This document shows, one piece after another, positions 1 to 8,121 of a stretch of DNA of 64,000 nucleotides (position 1 is the stretch's first letter; every line of letters begins with the position of its first letter). The position numbers and the translations under genes were made by a program. The notes beneath the pieces were generated by a model. That model saw only the letters and a program-made list of their open reading frames with translations. It was not told the DNA's origin and made no database searches. Origin of the DNA: Acidobacteriota bacterium (GTDB lineage: Bacteria > Acidobacteriota > Terriglobia > Terriglobales > Acidobacteriaceae); contig JACPYL010000001.1 of assembly GCA_016196065.1 (NCBI GenBank), forward strand, positions 1 to 64,000, in the 5' to 3' direction.

Positions 1-935
1 ACCTTCTTGTCCTGCCTCTCCAACTGCTCGTTGAGAGCTGCCACTGCCATTGCTTCCGCCAGTTGTGCGAGCGCCTCGTCGCGCTGTTTGCGAAGCAGCT
101 TGGTGTCGTCGAAACTCTTGCGGACCTGGGCAGGAACATCCCACAGCTGGGTCGAGAATAGCCCCGCGGCTTCGCTGAGGGCCGTGTAGTCCCGACGTGC
201 CGTGCGCGCCACCCGGTCGCCGCAGACAAACTCGACCCGAACTCCCTGGCGCACCTTCTCGGTCTTGCGCAGCAGAATGGATCCGATCTGTCCCGTAGCA
301 CTGACATGGGTTCCACCACATGCCGACAGATCGAAGTCCGCGACCTCGACTATGCGTAGGTCGTCCCGCTCGGCGGGAGGCAGTTTTCGCAGCCCTAGCT
401 TTTCTGCCTCGGCTCGCGAAACAAAACGGATGGTCACAAGGCGATTCTCGAAAATGATCTCGTTGGCGCGCCGCTCAGCTCCCGCGACCTGTTCCGAACT
501 CAAAGACGTCATCTCCAGATCAATCGAACAGTAGTCCTCTCCCATATGGAAAGAAACCGTTTGTGCCTGATAGAGCTCGACGAAAGCCGCAGAGAGGACA
601 TGCTGCCCGGAGTGCTGCTGCATGTGGTCGCGGCGTCGCTCAAGGTCAACGCTGCCGTGCAAAGCGGCGCCCGCCACCAGTCCCGCAGGCGCTTCCAGGT
701 AGTGGACAATCCTGCCGTCCTCTGTCTCTGCGACCTCCGCTACTCGTAACCGATCCTTCGAGCCGGTCGTCAACCAACCCGTGTCGTACATCTGCCCGCC
801 GCTCGTGGGATAAAAAGCAGTCTCCCGCAAAATTACGCCATGACGATTCTCGGCACCCGAGGGAGGCAAGACATCTTCGACCACCGATTCAAATTCATGC
901 AGCTGAGGATTGGTGTAGTAGAGACGATTCGTCAT
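1..935 (-). CDS. Alanyl-tRNA editing protein, AlaX-L type (3' end outside window)
   Basis: This is a partial gene of at least 311 residues, starting with ATG at 935 and still open at position 1. It resembles the editing half of alanyl-tRNA synthetase, which hydrolyses mischarged Ser- or Gly-tRNA(Ala). Seen directly: HMQQHSGQH at about residues 104-112 (the HxxxH zinc ligands) and SACGGTH further on (the CxxxH zinc ligands), plus a start of a C-terminal coiled region as in DHHA1-containing AlaX-L proteins. No aminoacylation domain precedes it, so it is a free-standing editor rather than AlaRS. The SRP RNA gene lies just upstream on the same strand. Confidence 0.85.
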   Translation of the reverse strand, partial: MTNRLYYTNPQLHEFESVVEDVLPPSGAENRHGVILRETAFYPTSGGQMYDTGWLTTGSKDRLRVAEVAETEDGRIVHYLEAPAGLVAGAALHGSVDLERRRDHMQQHSGQHVLSAAFVELYQAQTVSFHMGEDYCSIDLEMTSLSSEQVAGAERRANEIIFENRLVTIRFVSRAEAEKLGLRKLPPAERDDLRIVEVADFDLSACGGTHVSATGQIGSILLRKTEKVRQGVRVEFVCGDRVARTARRDYTALSEAAGLFSTQLWDVPAQVRKSFDDTKLLRKQRDEALAQLAEAMAVAALNEQLERQDKK

Positions 936-954
936 GAGTCCCGCCGGCGAGATA

Positions 955-1065
955 AAAAAAGCCAGGCACCGGCGACCCACTGCACACGAAAGAGCCCGTT
1001 ACCGTTGCTTCCTTCCGGACCTGGCGGGGTTGGCGGGAAAACGTCGCGCGGGACCGATGCCTGAC
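955..1065 (-). ncRNA. ffs: Bacterial signal recognition particle RNA (4.5S type)
   Basis: The minus strand carries the diagnostic SRP domain IV sequence CAGGTCCGGAAGGAAGCA (about 1005-1023). The 5' arm GTCAGGCATCGGT pairs with the 3' arm GCCGGTGCCTGGC, closing a single long hairpin of about 105 nt as in small bacterial SRP RNAs. The 3' arm is followed at once by a run of seven T (954-960 on the plus strand as A), an intrinsic terminator. The exact 5' end is inferred from the outer pairing. The product binds Ffh for co-translational membrane targeting. Confidence 0.93.
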
Positions 1066-1087
1066 CATTCATTCTAGCAAGGATTTC

Positions 1088-1127
1088 CTCCGCGACCTCC
1101 GTGTCCTCCGTGGTAAACGCTTTTTTT
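1088..1127. repeat. Dispersed repeat, CCTCCGTGG family
   Basis: CT-rich tract with repeated cctccgtg units ending in tggtaaacgctttttt. Related copies occur at 22112-22151 (inside argS), 28238-28310 and 30421-30470. It lies between the SRP RNA gene and the methyltransferase gene. Confidence 0.7.
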
Positions 1128-1205
1128 TGCGCGGCAGGTGGCCAATGTTCAGCCGGGCACTCATCCCCGGCAATCGCGAAAATGTGTCATCATTTCAGTC
1201 CGGTT

Positions 1206-1868
1206 ATGGAGCGCCAACCCAGTCTCGAACTCTTGGACACCGATGCGGGAACTCCACGCGAAATCGCCGGATCGCTTCGCGATCTCCAGATGTTCAACCA
1301 GTGGTTCGGAGGCGTTAGTGCCACTGAGACGATGGTCCGTCGCGCACTTGCCAGAGATCCCCGGCCTACCGCTTCCCTGCTTGAAGTCGCTGGGGGCGCG
1401 GGGTTCCTACCCGCGCAAGTGAAGCAGCGGCTTTCACCGCAGACCGACTTAACGATCACGGTTCTCGACCGCGCCCGCACGCACTTGAACGGCAGCGCAC
1501 GCTCCGTGGCCGGTGACGCCTGCGCGTTGCCGTTCGCCGACAACGCGTTTGATCTCGTCAGCTGTAATCTCTTTGTCCATCACCTTGCGCCCGAGGACGT
1601 GCGGCAATTCGCGCGCGAGGCGCTGCGCGTTTGTCGTGTAGCCTTCCTGATTAACGACCTTATCCGCGACCCTCTGCATCTGGCGCTAACCTACGCGGGA
1701 TTTCCCATCTATCGAAGTCGCATCACGCGGAATGACGCGCCGGCTTCGGTGCGGCAGTCCTACACTCCGCAGGAAATGCGCGATCTGCTGCAACCTTTGA
1801 GTCCGCAACCAATTCAAATCTCCAGGCACTATCTCTACCGCATGGGGATTATTACTTGGAAAGCATGA
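1206..1868 (+). CDS. Class I SAM-dependent methyltransferase
   Basis: Product of about 220 residues with a Rossmann-type methyltransferase fold: motif I around LLEVAGGAGFLPAQV, an acidic motif II (ITVLDRA), GDACALPFADNAFDLVSC for the motif III/IV region, and a C-terminal RHYLYRMGII strand. The ATG at 1206 is chosen; ATG 1182 is possible, and a GTG at 1101 would start inside a dispersed repeat. The stop overlaps the next start as ATGA, so the two genes are translationally coupled. The substrate cannot be read from the sequence. The partner suggests tailoring of a lipid or polyketide-like product (inference). Confidence 0.8.
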   Translation: MERQPSLELLDTDAGTPREIAGSLRDLQMFNQWFGGVSATETMVRRALARDPRPTASLLEVAGGAGFLPAQVKQRLSPQTDLTITVLDRARTHLNGSARSVAGDACALPFADNAFDLVSCNLFVHHLAPEDVRQFAREALRVCRVAFLINDLIRDPLHLALTYAGFPIYRSRITRNDAPASVRQSYTPQEMRDLLQPLSPQPIQISRHYLYRMGIITWKA

Positions 1869-2989
1869 GCCGCGATTATGACTTGATCGTGATCGGTGGC
1901 GGCCCGGGTGGAACCTCGGCGGCCATCACCGCTGCGCGATCGGGCAATCGCGTTCTGCTGCTGGAACGCGGGCGCTTCCCCCGCCACAAGGTTTGCGGAG
2001 AATTTGTTTCCACCGAGTCGCTTTCCCTGTTGAAGTGGCTGCTGAGTGACTCGCATCAGGATTTATTCCATCGCTCCGTGCCATTGCAGGAGTCCCGGCT
2101 TTTCCTGGACGGGCGCACAGTCCGCGTACCCGTCAGCCCGCATGCAGCCAGCATTGCCCGTTACGACCTCGATCTTGCCTTGTGGCATGCAGCGGAACAG
2201 GCGGGCGTCACTGCTCTGCAGGAAACCACGGTTCAGCAGTTTGAAGGGGAAGGACCTTTTCGCGTCGCAACTTCTGACGGAGAATTTCGTGGCCGGGCGC
2301 TCATCAACGCAACCGGACGATGGTCAAACCTGAAGCCAGCCCCCGATACGCACGGCACTCGCTGGCTCGGGATCAAGGCGCATTTTCACGGCGAGATCGA
2401 ACCCAGCGTCGACCTCTACTTCTTCGAGGGCGGATACTGTGGCGTCCAGCCCGTCCAAGCGACCGACGGTACCGTGCTCCTCAACGCCTGCGCTCTCGTT
2501 CGCCCCGACATCACATCCACGCTCGAAGAAGTGCTTGCCAGTCACCCGTTGCTGGAACAACGCAGCCGATACTGGACCGCCGCCTTCGCCCCGGTCTCAA
2601 CATTCCCTGCAATTCTGCGACAACCGATTCCAGTCTCCGGCAATGTTTTTCTGGTTGGAGACGCGGCGGGCTTTGTCGATCCATTTGTCGGAGACGGTAT
2701 TTCCCTCGCCCTGCGTGGCGGAAACATCGCAGCAACCAACCTGAGCATTTTCTTCCACAAAAGGTGTACTCTTCAACATTCACTTGAACTTTACGGACGG
2801 GCTTATCGACGCGATTTAGCCCCGGTGTATCGCAACTCCTCCCTGTTGCGGAGGTTTCTGAAGTGGCCGCGGGGCCTGAGGATTGCCGCGCTCTCGGCGT
2901 GCGAAAACAGTCCGAGGCTGGCTCGATATCTGGTAGATTGCACGCGTTCAAAGGCCCCGAACTTCAAGCCTCTCCCACAAGAAAGTTAG
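1865..2989 (+). CDS. FAD-dependent oxidoreductase, geranylgeranyl-reductase-like
   Basis: Product of 374 residues. The N-terminus has the dinucleotide fold GGGPGG (residues 11-16) followed by LLLERGRFPRHKVCGEFVS, typical of the geranylgeranyl reductase/halogenase flavoprotein group. The second FAD motif GDAAGFVDPFVGDGISLA starts near residue 265. The ATG at 1865 overlaps the methyltransferase stop by 4 nt. Family members reduce polyprenyl chains or hydroxylate aromatic lipids. Methyltransferase plus flavoprotein pairs often accompany type III polyketide synthases, but none is visible here. The substrate is unknown. Confidence 0.82.
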   Translation: MSRDYDLIVIGGGPGGTSAAITAARSGNRVLLLERGRFPRHKVCGEFVSTESLSLLKWLLSDSHQDLFHRSVPLQESRLFLDGRTVRVPVSPHAASIARYDLDLALWHAAEQAGVTALQETTVQQFEGEGPFRVATSDGEFRGRALINATGRWSNLKPAPDTHGTRWLGIKAHFHGEIEPSVDLYFFEGGYCGVQPVQATDGTVLLNACALVRPDITSTLEEVLASHPLLEQRSRYWTAAFAPVSTFPAILRQPIPVSGNVFLVGDAAGFVDPFVGDGISLALRGGNIAATNLSIFFHKRCTLQHSLELYGRAYRRDLAPVYRNSSLLRRFLKWPRGLRIAALSACENSPRLARYLVDCTRSKAPNFKPLPQES

Positions 2990-3011
2990 GACCGGATTTC
3001 CAGCGAAAGCT

Positions 3012-3692
3012 TCAGCGAACCAGCAGCACTTCACGGATGGCGTCGCGCGCAAGGAAGAATTTAATCGAAGCGAAGTCGCGGAACAGGTTTTCAATATTGC
3101 GGTTGTTGAATACCCGCTGCAGTCGCGGATTCTGCTTCCCGCCCTTGGCCGACAACTGCACTTCCTGCATCTCCAGCATATCGGTGCCCGTGATGTGGAA
3201 GCGGTAGCAGGGCGCATCGGGTCCAGCATCCCGGGTATGAAAGAACACCAGCAGCAGTCCACCCGGCTTCATCACCGACCACAGACGATCGATCGTCGGC
3301 TTCACCAGACTCTCTTCCATGTAGTCCGGAAGATTCCAGCACAGCACAACGTCGAACAATCCGTTTTGATAGGTGAGATTCTCTTCGAGAAATTTCTTGT
3401 CGTCCGGAACCGACTCACCCGCCGGATTCTTTACATGGATATCCGGATCGAGCGAAGCCTGCAGCAGATCCTCGCTGTAATTCTTGTGTCCCTTGGCCGT
3501 CAGAAAACGAATGTTATTGGCCGATGTCGATCCCAGATCGAGTACGCACAGAGGATTATCGGAATTCAGCAGCCGCGAGATTTCAGCCATGCCACTCGAT
3601 CGGCGACTCCGCTTCTGCGGAACCGTTGGCTCCGAGGCATGGGACGAAGAGCTTCGAAAGAATCTCATCACGTTGTCAGCAACCGACGCCAT
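3012..3692 (-). CDS. SAM-dependent methyltransferase-like protein
   Basis: Product of 226 residues, starting at ATG 3692 (a TTG lies one codon earlier). Visible features are a motif I strand (LCVLDLGSTSANNIRFL), FDVVLCWNLPDYM at the motif IV position and a post-core GGLLLVFFHTRDA strand. Motif I has GST rather than GxG, so catalysis is not certain. A basic, serine-rich N-terminal segment precedes the domain. It faces the bactofilin gene on the same strand with a 31-nt gap and may be co-transcribed with it. Confidence 0.65.
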   Translation of the reverse strand: MASVADNVMRFFRSSSSHASEPTVPQKRSRRSSGMAEISRLLNSDNPLCVLDLGSTSANNIRFLTAKGHKNYSEDLLQASLDPDIHVKNPAGESVPDDKKFLEENLTYQNGLFDVVLCWNLPDYMEESLVKPTIDRLWSVMKPGGLLLVFFHTRDAGPDAPCYRFHITGTDMLEMQEVQLSAKGGKQNPRLQRVFNNRNIENLFRDFASIKFFLARDAIREVLLVR

Positions 3693-3723
3693 CAATGACT
3701 ACGTCCTGAACAGGAAAGCAACG

Positions 3724-4098
3724 TCAAGAATTCGCTGCCTTGCCGGCTTCCCTCTGAATATCAACTTTTCCCTGGAAGGCCGCGCCTTCCTCAATGGCAA
3801 TCCTCTGGGTGGTCATGTCGCCGTTCACGATCGCCGACTTCTTCAGTTCAATTCGATCGGACGCAGTGACCGCTCCTTCGATCTTGCCCATGATCACCAC
3901 GGTTTTCGCAGTCACCGTCGCCTTGATTTTTCCATTCGGGCCAATCGTCAGGCTGTTGTTGCGCAGCTCAATGCTGCCCTCCACGTTCCCGTCCACGTAC
4001 AAGTCTTCAGAGCCCGACAGCTCTCCTTTGACTACCACCGACTTGCCGATGTGGGCAAAATCGCCCGTCTTCGGAGCGTCCATAGCCTTGGCCTCCAT
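3724..4098 (-). CDS. Bactofilin (polymer-forming cytoskeletal protein)
   Basis: Product of 124 residues with the compact bactofilin beta-helix signature: IGKSVVVKGELSGSEDLYVDGNVEGSI, then regular hydrophobic repeats LTIGPNGKIKATVTAKTVVIMGKIEGAVTA and VNGDMTTQRIAIEEGAAFQG. Bactofilins polymerise without nucleotide and organise the cell envelope or peptidoglycan enzymes. No transmembrane segment is visible; the N-terminal tail is short. ATG 4098 is the start used; ATG 4083 is an alternative five codons in. Upstream of the methyltransferase-like gene on the same strand. Confidence 0.92.
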   Translation of the reverse strand: MEAKAMDAPKTGDFAHIGKSVVVKGELSGSEDLYVDGNVEGSIELRNNSLTIGPNGKIKATVTAKTVVIMGKIEGAVTASDRIELKKSAIVNGDMTTQRIAIEEGAAFQGKVDIQREAGKAANS

Positions 4099-4260
4099 CC
4101 CGTCGCGCTTGAATGTTTCCGCGGAGACAAAGATTGTAAATCATTACACGGTCTGGAAGTCGAACCGGAGCGCCCAAACAGCGCTTTTCTCAAGCAACTT
4201 GACCGGAGGAGGAAACCTGCGGACGCCAGCATGCAACGCGTGGTTTGCTACCATCGTCTA

Positions 4261-5196
4261 ATGATCAGGATGACCGGGGCCTCTCCCAGGATCGCGGAAT
4301 TGATCAGCCGAGCTGCCTTGATTGCGCTACTGGCGCCAGCCTGCCTTGCCCAGTCAGACTCCATTTCATCTCCGCCCACTGCTCCCGCCGAATTGGTACG
4401 AAAGGCCGTTGACAATGAGATTAAGGCGTCGCAGGATCCCAACGCTCGCTTCATGTTCCGCAGCACCCGCACAAAATCCGGAGCAGCCGTCACCAAGATC
4501 TTTGTCCAGGCAAAAGAAGCAACGGCGGGCGTGGTCGTCGCCTACAACGGTACTCCGCTAACCCCAGCACAACGGCAGGATGAGCGTGCCCGCATTGAGC
4601 GCTTCACAAAGAGTCCCGACGAACTGGAAAAGAAGCGCCGTCAGGAACAAGTGGATGCCGACCGCACCATGCGCATCATCCGCGCCCTGCCCGACGCATT
4701 TATTTACGAATATGACGGAGAGAAATTGGGATCGCCCGGCGTGGGCAGATCAGGCGAACCGCTCGTCGCTCTGAAATTTCATCCCAATCCCCGCTATGAT
4801 CCGCCATCCCGCGTGGAGCAGATCCTGACAGGCATGCAAGGCATCCTGTTGCTGGACGCTCATCGCAGCCGCCTCGCCTCCATTGACGGGACTCTCTACA
4901 AGGATGTTGGCTTTGGCTGGGGAATCCTCGGCCACCTGGATCAAGGCGGACATTTTCTAGTCCAGCAACAGGAAATCGGAAATAACTACTGGGTGATCTC
5001 GCGCACGAATGTGGAAGTGACCGGGAAGATTTTGCTTTTCAAAAGTTTCTCATTCAACCTGAATGAAGTATTCAGCGACTTCAAACCCGTTCTCAGGGAC
5101 ATCCCGTTCGCAAACGCAATCGAACTGCTGGAGAAAGAGGAGTCGTTGTTTACGGAATCCTCGGCAGTCGGCACCAAGAATTCCTCCGCCCGCTAG
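4261..5196 (+). CDS. Secreted protein of unknown function
   Basis: Product of 311 residues, beginning at ATG 4261 with a hydrophobic signal segment (ISRAALIALLAPACLAQ) and a probable cleavage after Ala-Gln or a Cys-containing site. The mature part has a charged helical segment (RARIERFTKSPDELEKKRRQEQVDADRTMR) and a later beta-rich part (VEQILTGMQGILLLDAHRSRLASIDGTLY), reminiscent of outer-membrane lipoprotein-sorting-like acidobacterial proteins. The frame stays open upstream to 3484, but that part is antisense to the bactofilin gene and is not coding. The stop shares CTAG with the convergent menC-like stop. Confidence 0.75.
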   Translation: MIRMTGASPRIAELISRAALIALLAPACLAQSDSISSPPTAPAELVRKAVDNEIKASQDPNARFMFRSTRTKSGAAVTKIFVQAKEATAGVVVAYNGTPLTPAQRQDERARIERFTKSPDELEKKRRQEQVDADRTMRIIRALPDAFIYEYDGEKLGSPGVGRSGEPLVALKFHPNPRYDPPSRVEQILTGMQGILLLDAHRSRLASIDGTLYKDVGFGWGILGHLDQGGHFLVQQQEIGNNYWVISRTNVEVTGKILLFKSFSFNLNEVFSDFKPVLRDIPFANAIELLEKEESLFTESSAVGTKNSSAR

Positions 5197-6311
5197 GCCT
5201 TGCCCGCCACCAACTTCTCTTCCCTGACCGCGATCTTCTTGATCCAGTCCTCGCGCACCCGATAACCGGTCCCCACTGCATCACTGATCCCAATCATTCC
5301 TTCCGCGCTCACCGACACTTCGGGCTCGATGATGTCTTCCTTCCAATATCGCTTGGACGCTGACACATCTCCCGGCAGCCGGAAGTTTTCGAGCGTTGAC
5401 AACGCGATATTGTGTGCGCGCCCAATGCCCGATTCCAGCATTCCTCCGCACCACACCGGGGCGTTGTGCCGCTGCGCAACGTCGTGGACTCTCTTCGCTT
5501 CCGAAAAACCGCCAACGCGGCCCACTTTCACATTGATGATCTTGCAGGCCCCGGACTCCAGCGCAAAATCTGCATCCCGGGAATGCCGTATGGATTCGTC
5601 CAGGCAAATCGAGGTACGCAGCGCCTTTTGCAGCCGTGCATGCAGATAGATCTCATCGTTCCACAGCGGCTGCTCGATCATCAACAAGTTGAATGCGTCG
5701 AAGGCGCGTAAGTGCTCCGTCTGGTCGAGTGTGTAGGCCGAGTTCGCATCCACGCTGAGCACAATGTCCGACCAGCGCGAGCGTACTTTTTCAAGGATCT
5801 TAATATCCCATCCCGGCTTGACCTTCAGCTTGATGCGGCGATAGCCCGCGGCCACTTCCGTCGCGATTTTCTCCATCAATTGTTCAGGAGAATCCTGGAT
5901 CCCAATCGACACTCCGCATGCGATCTCCCGCCGGGTCCCGCCCAGCAGTTTCCACAGGGGCAGCTTGCGCAGTTGCGCCTCCGCATCCCACACCGCGTTT
6001 TCGATAACGCCCTTCGCCATCTGGTGTCCGCGCACTTTAGAAAAAATTGCTGCGCAATCACGCCCGGCATCGACGGGATGCTGGAACAGCATCGGCGCAA
6101 GATAGTGCTTGATCGTCGGCCAGGCAGTCTCAATCCATTCGGAACTGTAGAACGGATCTTCGCCGGCAACACATTCGCCCCACCCCACGACACCATCCGC
6201 CTGTACGCTTACCAGGAGAATGCGGCGGCTATAGACACGTCCAAAGCTCGTCTCAAAAAAATGGACGAGCGGCAATTGAATTTCGCGCAGTGTGATCGAT
6301 TCGATCTTCAT
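5193..6311 (-). CDS. menC: Enolase-superfamily o-succinylbenzoate synthase / N-succinylamino acid racemase
   Basis: Product of 372 residues. It has the enolase-superfamily active-site layout: KLKVKPG (catalytic KxK), metal ligands in LSVDANSAY, MIEQPL and CLDES, then KIINVKVGRVGG with the second catalytic Lys. ATG 6311 precedes the conserved MKIESITLREIQLPL. The family contains o-succinylbenzoate synthases of menaquinone synthesis and promiscuous N-succinylamino acid racemases. No other men gene is nearby, and the gene directly upstream encodes a GNAT protein of the kind linked to racemases, so a racemase role is quite possible. Confidence 0.85.
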   Translation of the reverse strand: MKIESITLREIQLPLVHFFETSFGRVYSRRILLVSVQADGVVGWGECVAGEDPFYSSEWIETAWPTIKHYLAPMLFQHPVDAGRDCAAIFSKVRGHQMAKGVIENAVWDAEAQLRKLPLWKLLGGTRREIACGVSIGIQDSPEQLMEKIATEVAAGYRRIKLKVKPGWDIKILEKVRSRWSDIVLSVDANSAYTLDQTEHLRAFDAFNLLMIEQPLWNDEIYLHARLQKALRTSICLDESIRHSRDADFALESGACKIINVKVGRVGGFSEAKRVHDVAQRHNAPVWCGGMLESGIGRAHNIALSTLENFRLPGDVSASKRYWKEDIIEPEVSVSAEGMIGISDAVGTGYRVREDWIKKIAVREEKLVAGKA

Positions 6312-6372
6312 GGGTATAGGGATGGACTGGAATGGGGAAGTATAGAGGGTCGAATCAAGAGGAGCAACCGCT

Positions 6373-7134
6373 TCAATACTGCCAGGATTCTTCCCAGGCA
6401 CCAAGCAGGAACTTGCCGTTCCCCATCCCGTCTCGTTCGTATCCCAGGATCGTTAACCCATCGCCGATCGCCTCCTGCAATTCAGCACGGATTCTCGCCT
6501 GGTTTTCAGCCGCTTTCGCTCGCGTGGCGGTCGAGGCTTTCCACTCATAGATCTCCGCCGGCACCGCAATCCCGATCCGTGCCTCAAATTTTGGTCGTGA
6601 TCCGTTCGCCAGCACCGCTTCGACACGGCGCGACTTCATCCACCACTCCGCCACCAGTCGATCGCTGGGCAATCCGCCCTGCAGTGGGGACGTCGTCAGT
6701 CCGTACTGATTGACGTTGTAACGGCGGGCAATCGCTCCCAGCTTTTCGATATTCAGATAGGCGTTCTTGATTTCGAGCGGATCAAACGTCCATTCCATCA
6801 ACTCGAATCCACGCGCAATCGCATCTTCACGCTGACTCAATTTCAGGCGACGCCCCAGGCCGGCGTTTCGATACTCCTGTCGCACCGCCAGCATCTGGGA
6901 ATGAAGGTAAGCATGGCCATTCCGCATGCCGGGAAGCGCCATGGCGAATCCGACGAGTGTTTCGCCGGAGAACGCGCCCATGACCTGGCCGCCAATCTTG
7001 TTCGCCACCACAAACAATCGAACCGGCACTAACTCTGCGTCCGAAAAACTCCACACTTCCTTGTGCAGAGCGAAGCAGGCCTGCATCTCATCGAGCGCTT
7101 CACATTTGCGGATAATGATTTCCGGGGCCGTCAC
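6373..7134 (-). CDS. GNAT-family acyltransferase (COG3375-like)
   Basis: Product of 253 residues with a GNAT fold: AFSGETLVGFAMALPG as the central strands and VRQEYRNAGLGRRLKLSQRE as the acyl-CoA-binding motif A (variant of RxxGxG/A). The GTG at 7134 is chosen because it overlaps the mazG stop as GTGA, showing translational coupling; the ATG further upstream lies inside mazG. The gene precedes the menC-like gene by 61 nt. In Geobacillus a similar GNAT protein is a succinyl-CoA:D-amino acid N-succinyltransferase paired with N-succinylamino acid racemase; that function is inferred here. Confidence 0.75.
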   Translation of the reverse strand: MTAPEIIIRKCEALDEMQACFALHKEVWSFSDAELVPVRLFVVANKIGGQVMGAFSGETLVGFAMALPGMRNGHAYLHSQMLAVRQEYRNAGLGRRLKLSQREDAIARGFELMEWTFDPLEIKNAYLNIEKLGAIARRYNVNQYGLTTSPLQGGLPSDRLVAEWWMKSRRVEAVLANGSRPKFEARIGIAVPAEIYEWKASTATRAKAAENQARIRAELQEAIGDGLTILGYERDGMGNGKFLLGAWEESWQY

Positions 7135-8036
7135 TTCGTCGTCTGCCGTTCTTCTTCCTTCGCCTGCTGCCATAGTTGTTCGAGTTCGTCCGCGGTTGCC
7201 TGGGCAGGTCCGCGACCGGTCGCACGTAAACGCTCTTCCATTCGCTGAAAACGCTGTTTGAACTTGCGATTCGTCTTGCGCAACGCCGATTCTGGGTCCA
7301 GCGACAAATATCTCGCAATATTTACGAGCACAAAAAACAGGTCGCCAACTTCATCTTCCAGTCGCTCGCGAATTTCCGCAGACACGTTGAGCGTGCCCGA
7401 CCCGGCGACGCCCTGACCAGTGGGCTGATTTGCGCCCGGTATTTGCGCAAGTTCCGCGCGCAATTCCGCCGTTTCTTCGGACAACTTTGCGAACAGTCCT
7501 TCAATCTCCGGCCAATCGAAGCCGACGCGAGCCGCCCGCGAACTAAGCTTATGCGCCTCGATCAACGCGGGCATTTTCGACGACACGCCCGCCAGCACCG
7601 ACTGTGTGCCCTCCGCCTTCTCAGCCTGTGTCGCCGCACCGGCATCGGCCCGCTTCTTCTTTTCTTCTGCCTTCAGCGCGTCCCAGTTTCGCAGGACTTC
7701 CGCAGGAGTATCCGCCTTTACTTCTCCAAATACATGCGGATGCCGGTCCACGAGCTTGTTGGCCAGCCGATCGAGCACATCATCGACCGAGAAGTAGCCT
7801 TCCTCGCGCGCCATCTGGGAATAGAACAGAACTTGCAGGAGCAGGTCGCCAAGTTCCCCGGTCAGTTCAGGCCAGTCGCGATTGTCAATCGCTTCCAGAA
7901 CTTCATACGTTTCTTCGAGAGTGTAGGGCTTGATGGTGTCAAAACTCTGCTCGCGGTCCCACGGACATCCTCCCGGACCCCGCAGCCGTTCCATGATCGC
8001 AACCGCCCGCTCGAATCGTTCGCCTGTGGTGGGCAT
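7131..8036 (-). CDS. mazG: Nucleoside triphosphate pyrophosphohydrolase MazG
   Basis: Product of 301 residues with two MazG-like helical regions. The N-terminal one has LRGPGGCPWDREQSFDTIKPYTLEETYEVLEAI and ELGDLLLQVLFYSQMA, including the EExxE metal-binding pattern and the downstream ExxD. The C-terminal half repeats the theme (ERLEDEVGDLFFVLVNIARYL). A charged linker (KAEEKKKRADAGAATQAEKAE) separates them. The enzyme hydrolyses NTPs to NMP and pyrophosphate and clears non-canonical nucleotides. ATG 8036; its stop overlaps the GNAT start. Confidence 0.95.
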   Translation of the reverse strand: MPTTGERFERAVAIMERLRGPGGCPWDREQSFDTIKPYTLEETYEVLEAIDNRDWPELTGELGDLLLQVLFYSQMAREEGYFSVDDVLDRLANKLVDRHPHVFGEVKADTPAEVLRNWDALKAEEKKKRADAGAATQAEKAEGTQSVLAGVSSKMPALIEAHKLSSRAARVGFDWPEIEGLFAKLSEETAELRAELAQIPGANQPTGQGVAGSGTLNVSAEIRERLEDEVGDLFFVLVNIARYLSLDPESALRKTNRKFKQRFQRMEERLRATGRGPAQATADELEQLWQQAKEEERQTTK

Positions 8037-8080
8037 GACTGTTCAATGTAAATGAGCGCTCTCAGCGCGTGCAAACGGCC

Positions 8081-8117
8081 CGCCAACGACGAAGGACGAA
8101 CGACCAACGACGATTTT
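8081..8117. repeat. Dispersed repeat, AACGACGAAGGACGA family
   Basis: Short tandem-like tract (ccaacgacgaaggacgaac, then gaccaacgacg). Related copies in one or both orientations occur at 16078-16115, 23159-23252 and 56093-56113. It fills the gap between mazG and the VOC-SpoIIE gene. Confidence 0.7.
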
Positions 8118-8121
8118 TACA

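Noticed and set aside
1101-1205. GTG start extending the first methyltransferase by 35 residues.
   Set aside because: It begins inside a dispersed repeat and the extension has no similarity to the family.
3484-4260. Long upstream extension of the 4261-5196 gene (frame open from 3484).
   Set aside because: It is antisense to the bactofilin and methyltransferase-like genes, and the signal peptide starts at 4261.
5712-6713. 333-residue plus-strand ORF.
   Set aside because: Antisense shadow of the menC-like and GNAT genes; no family resemblance.
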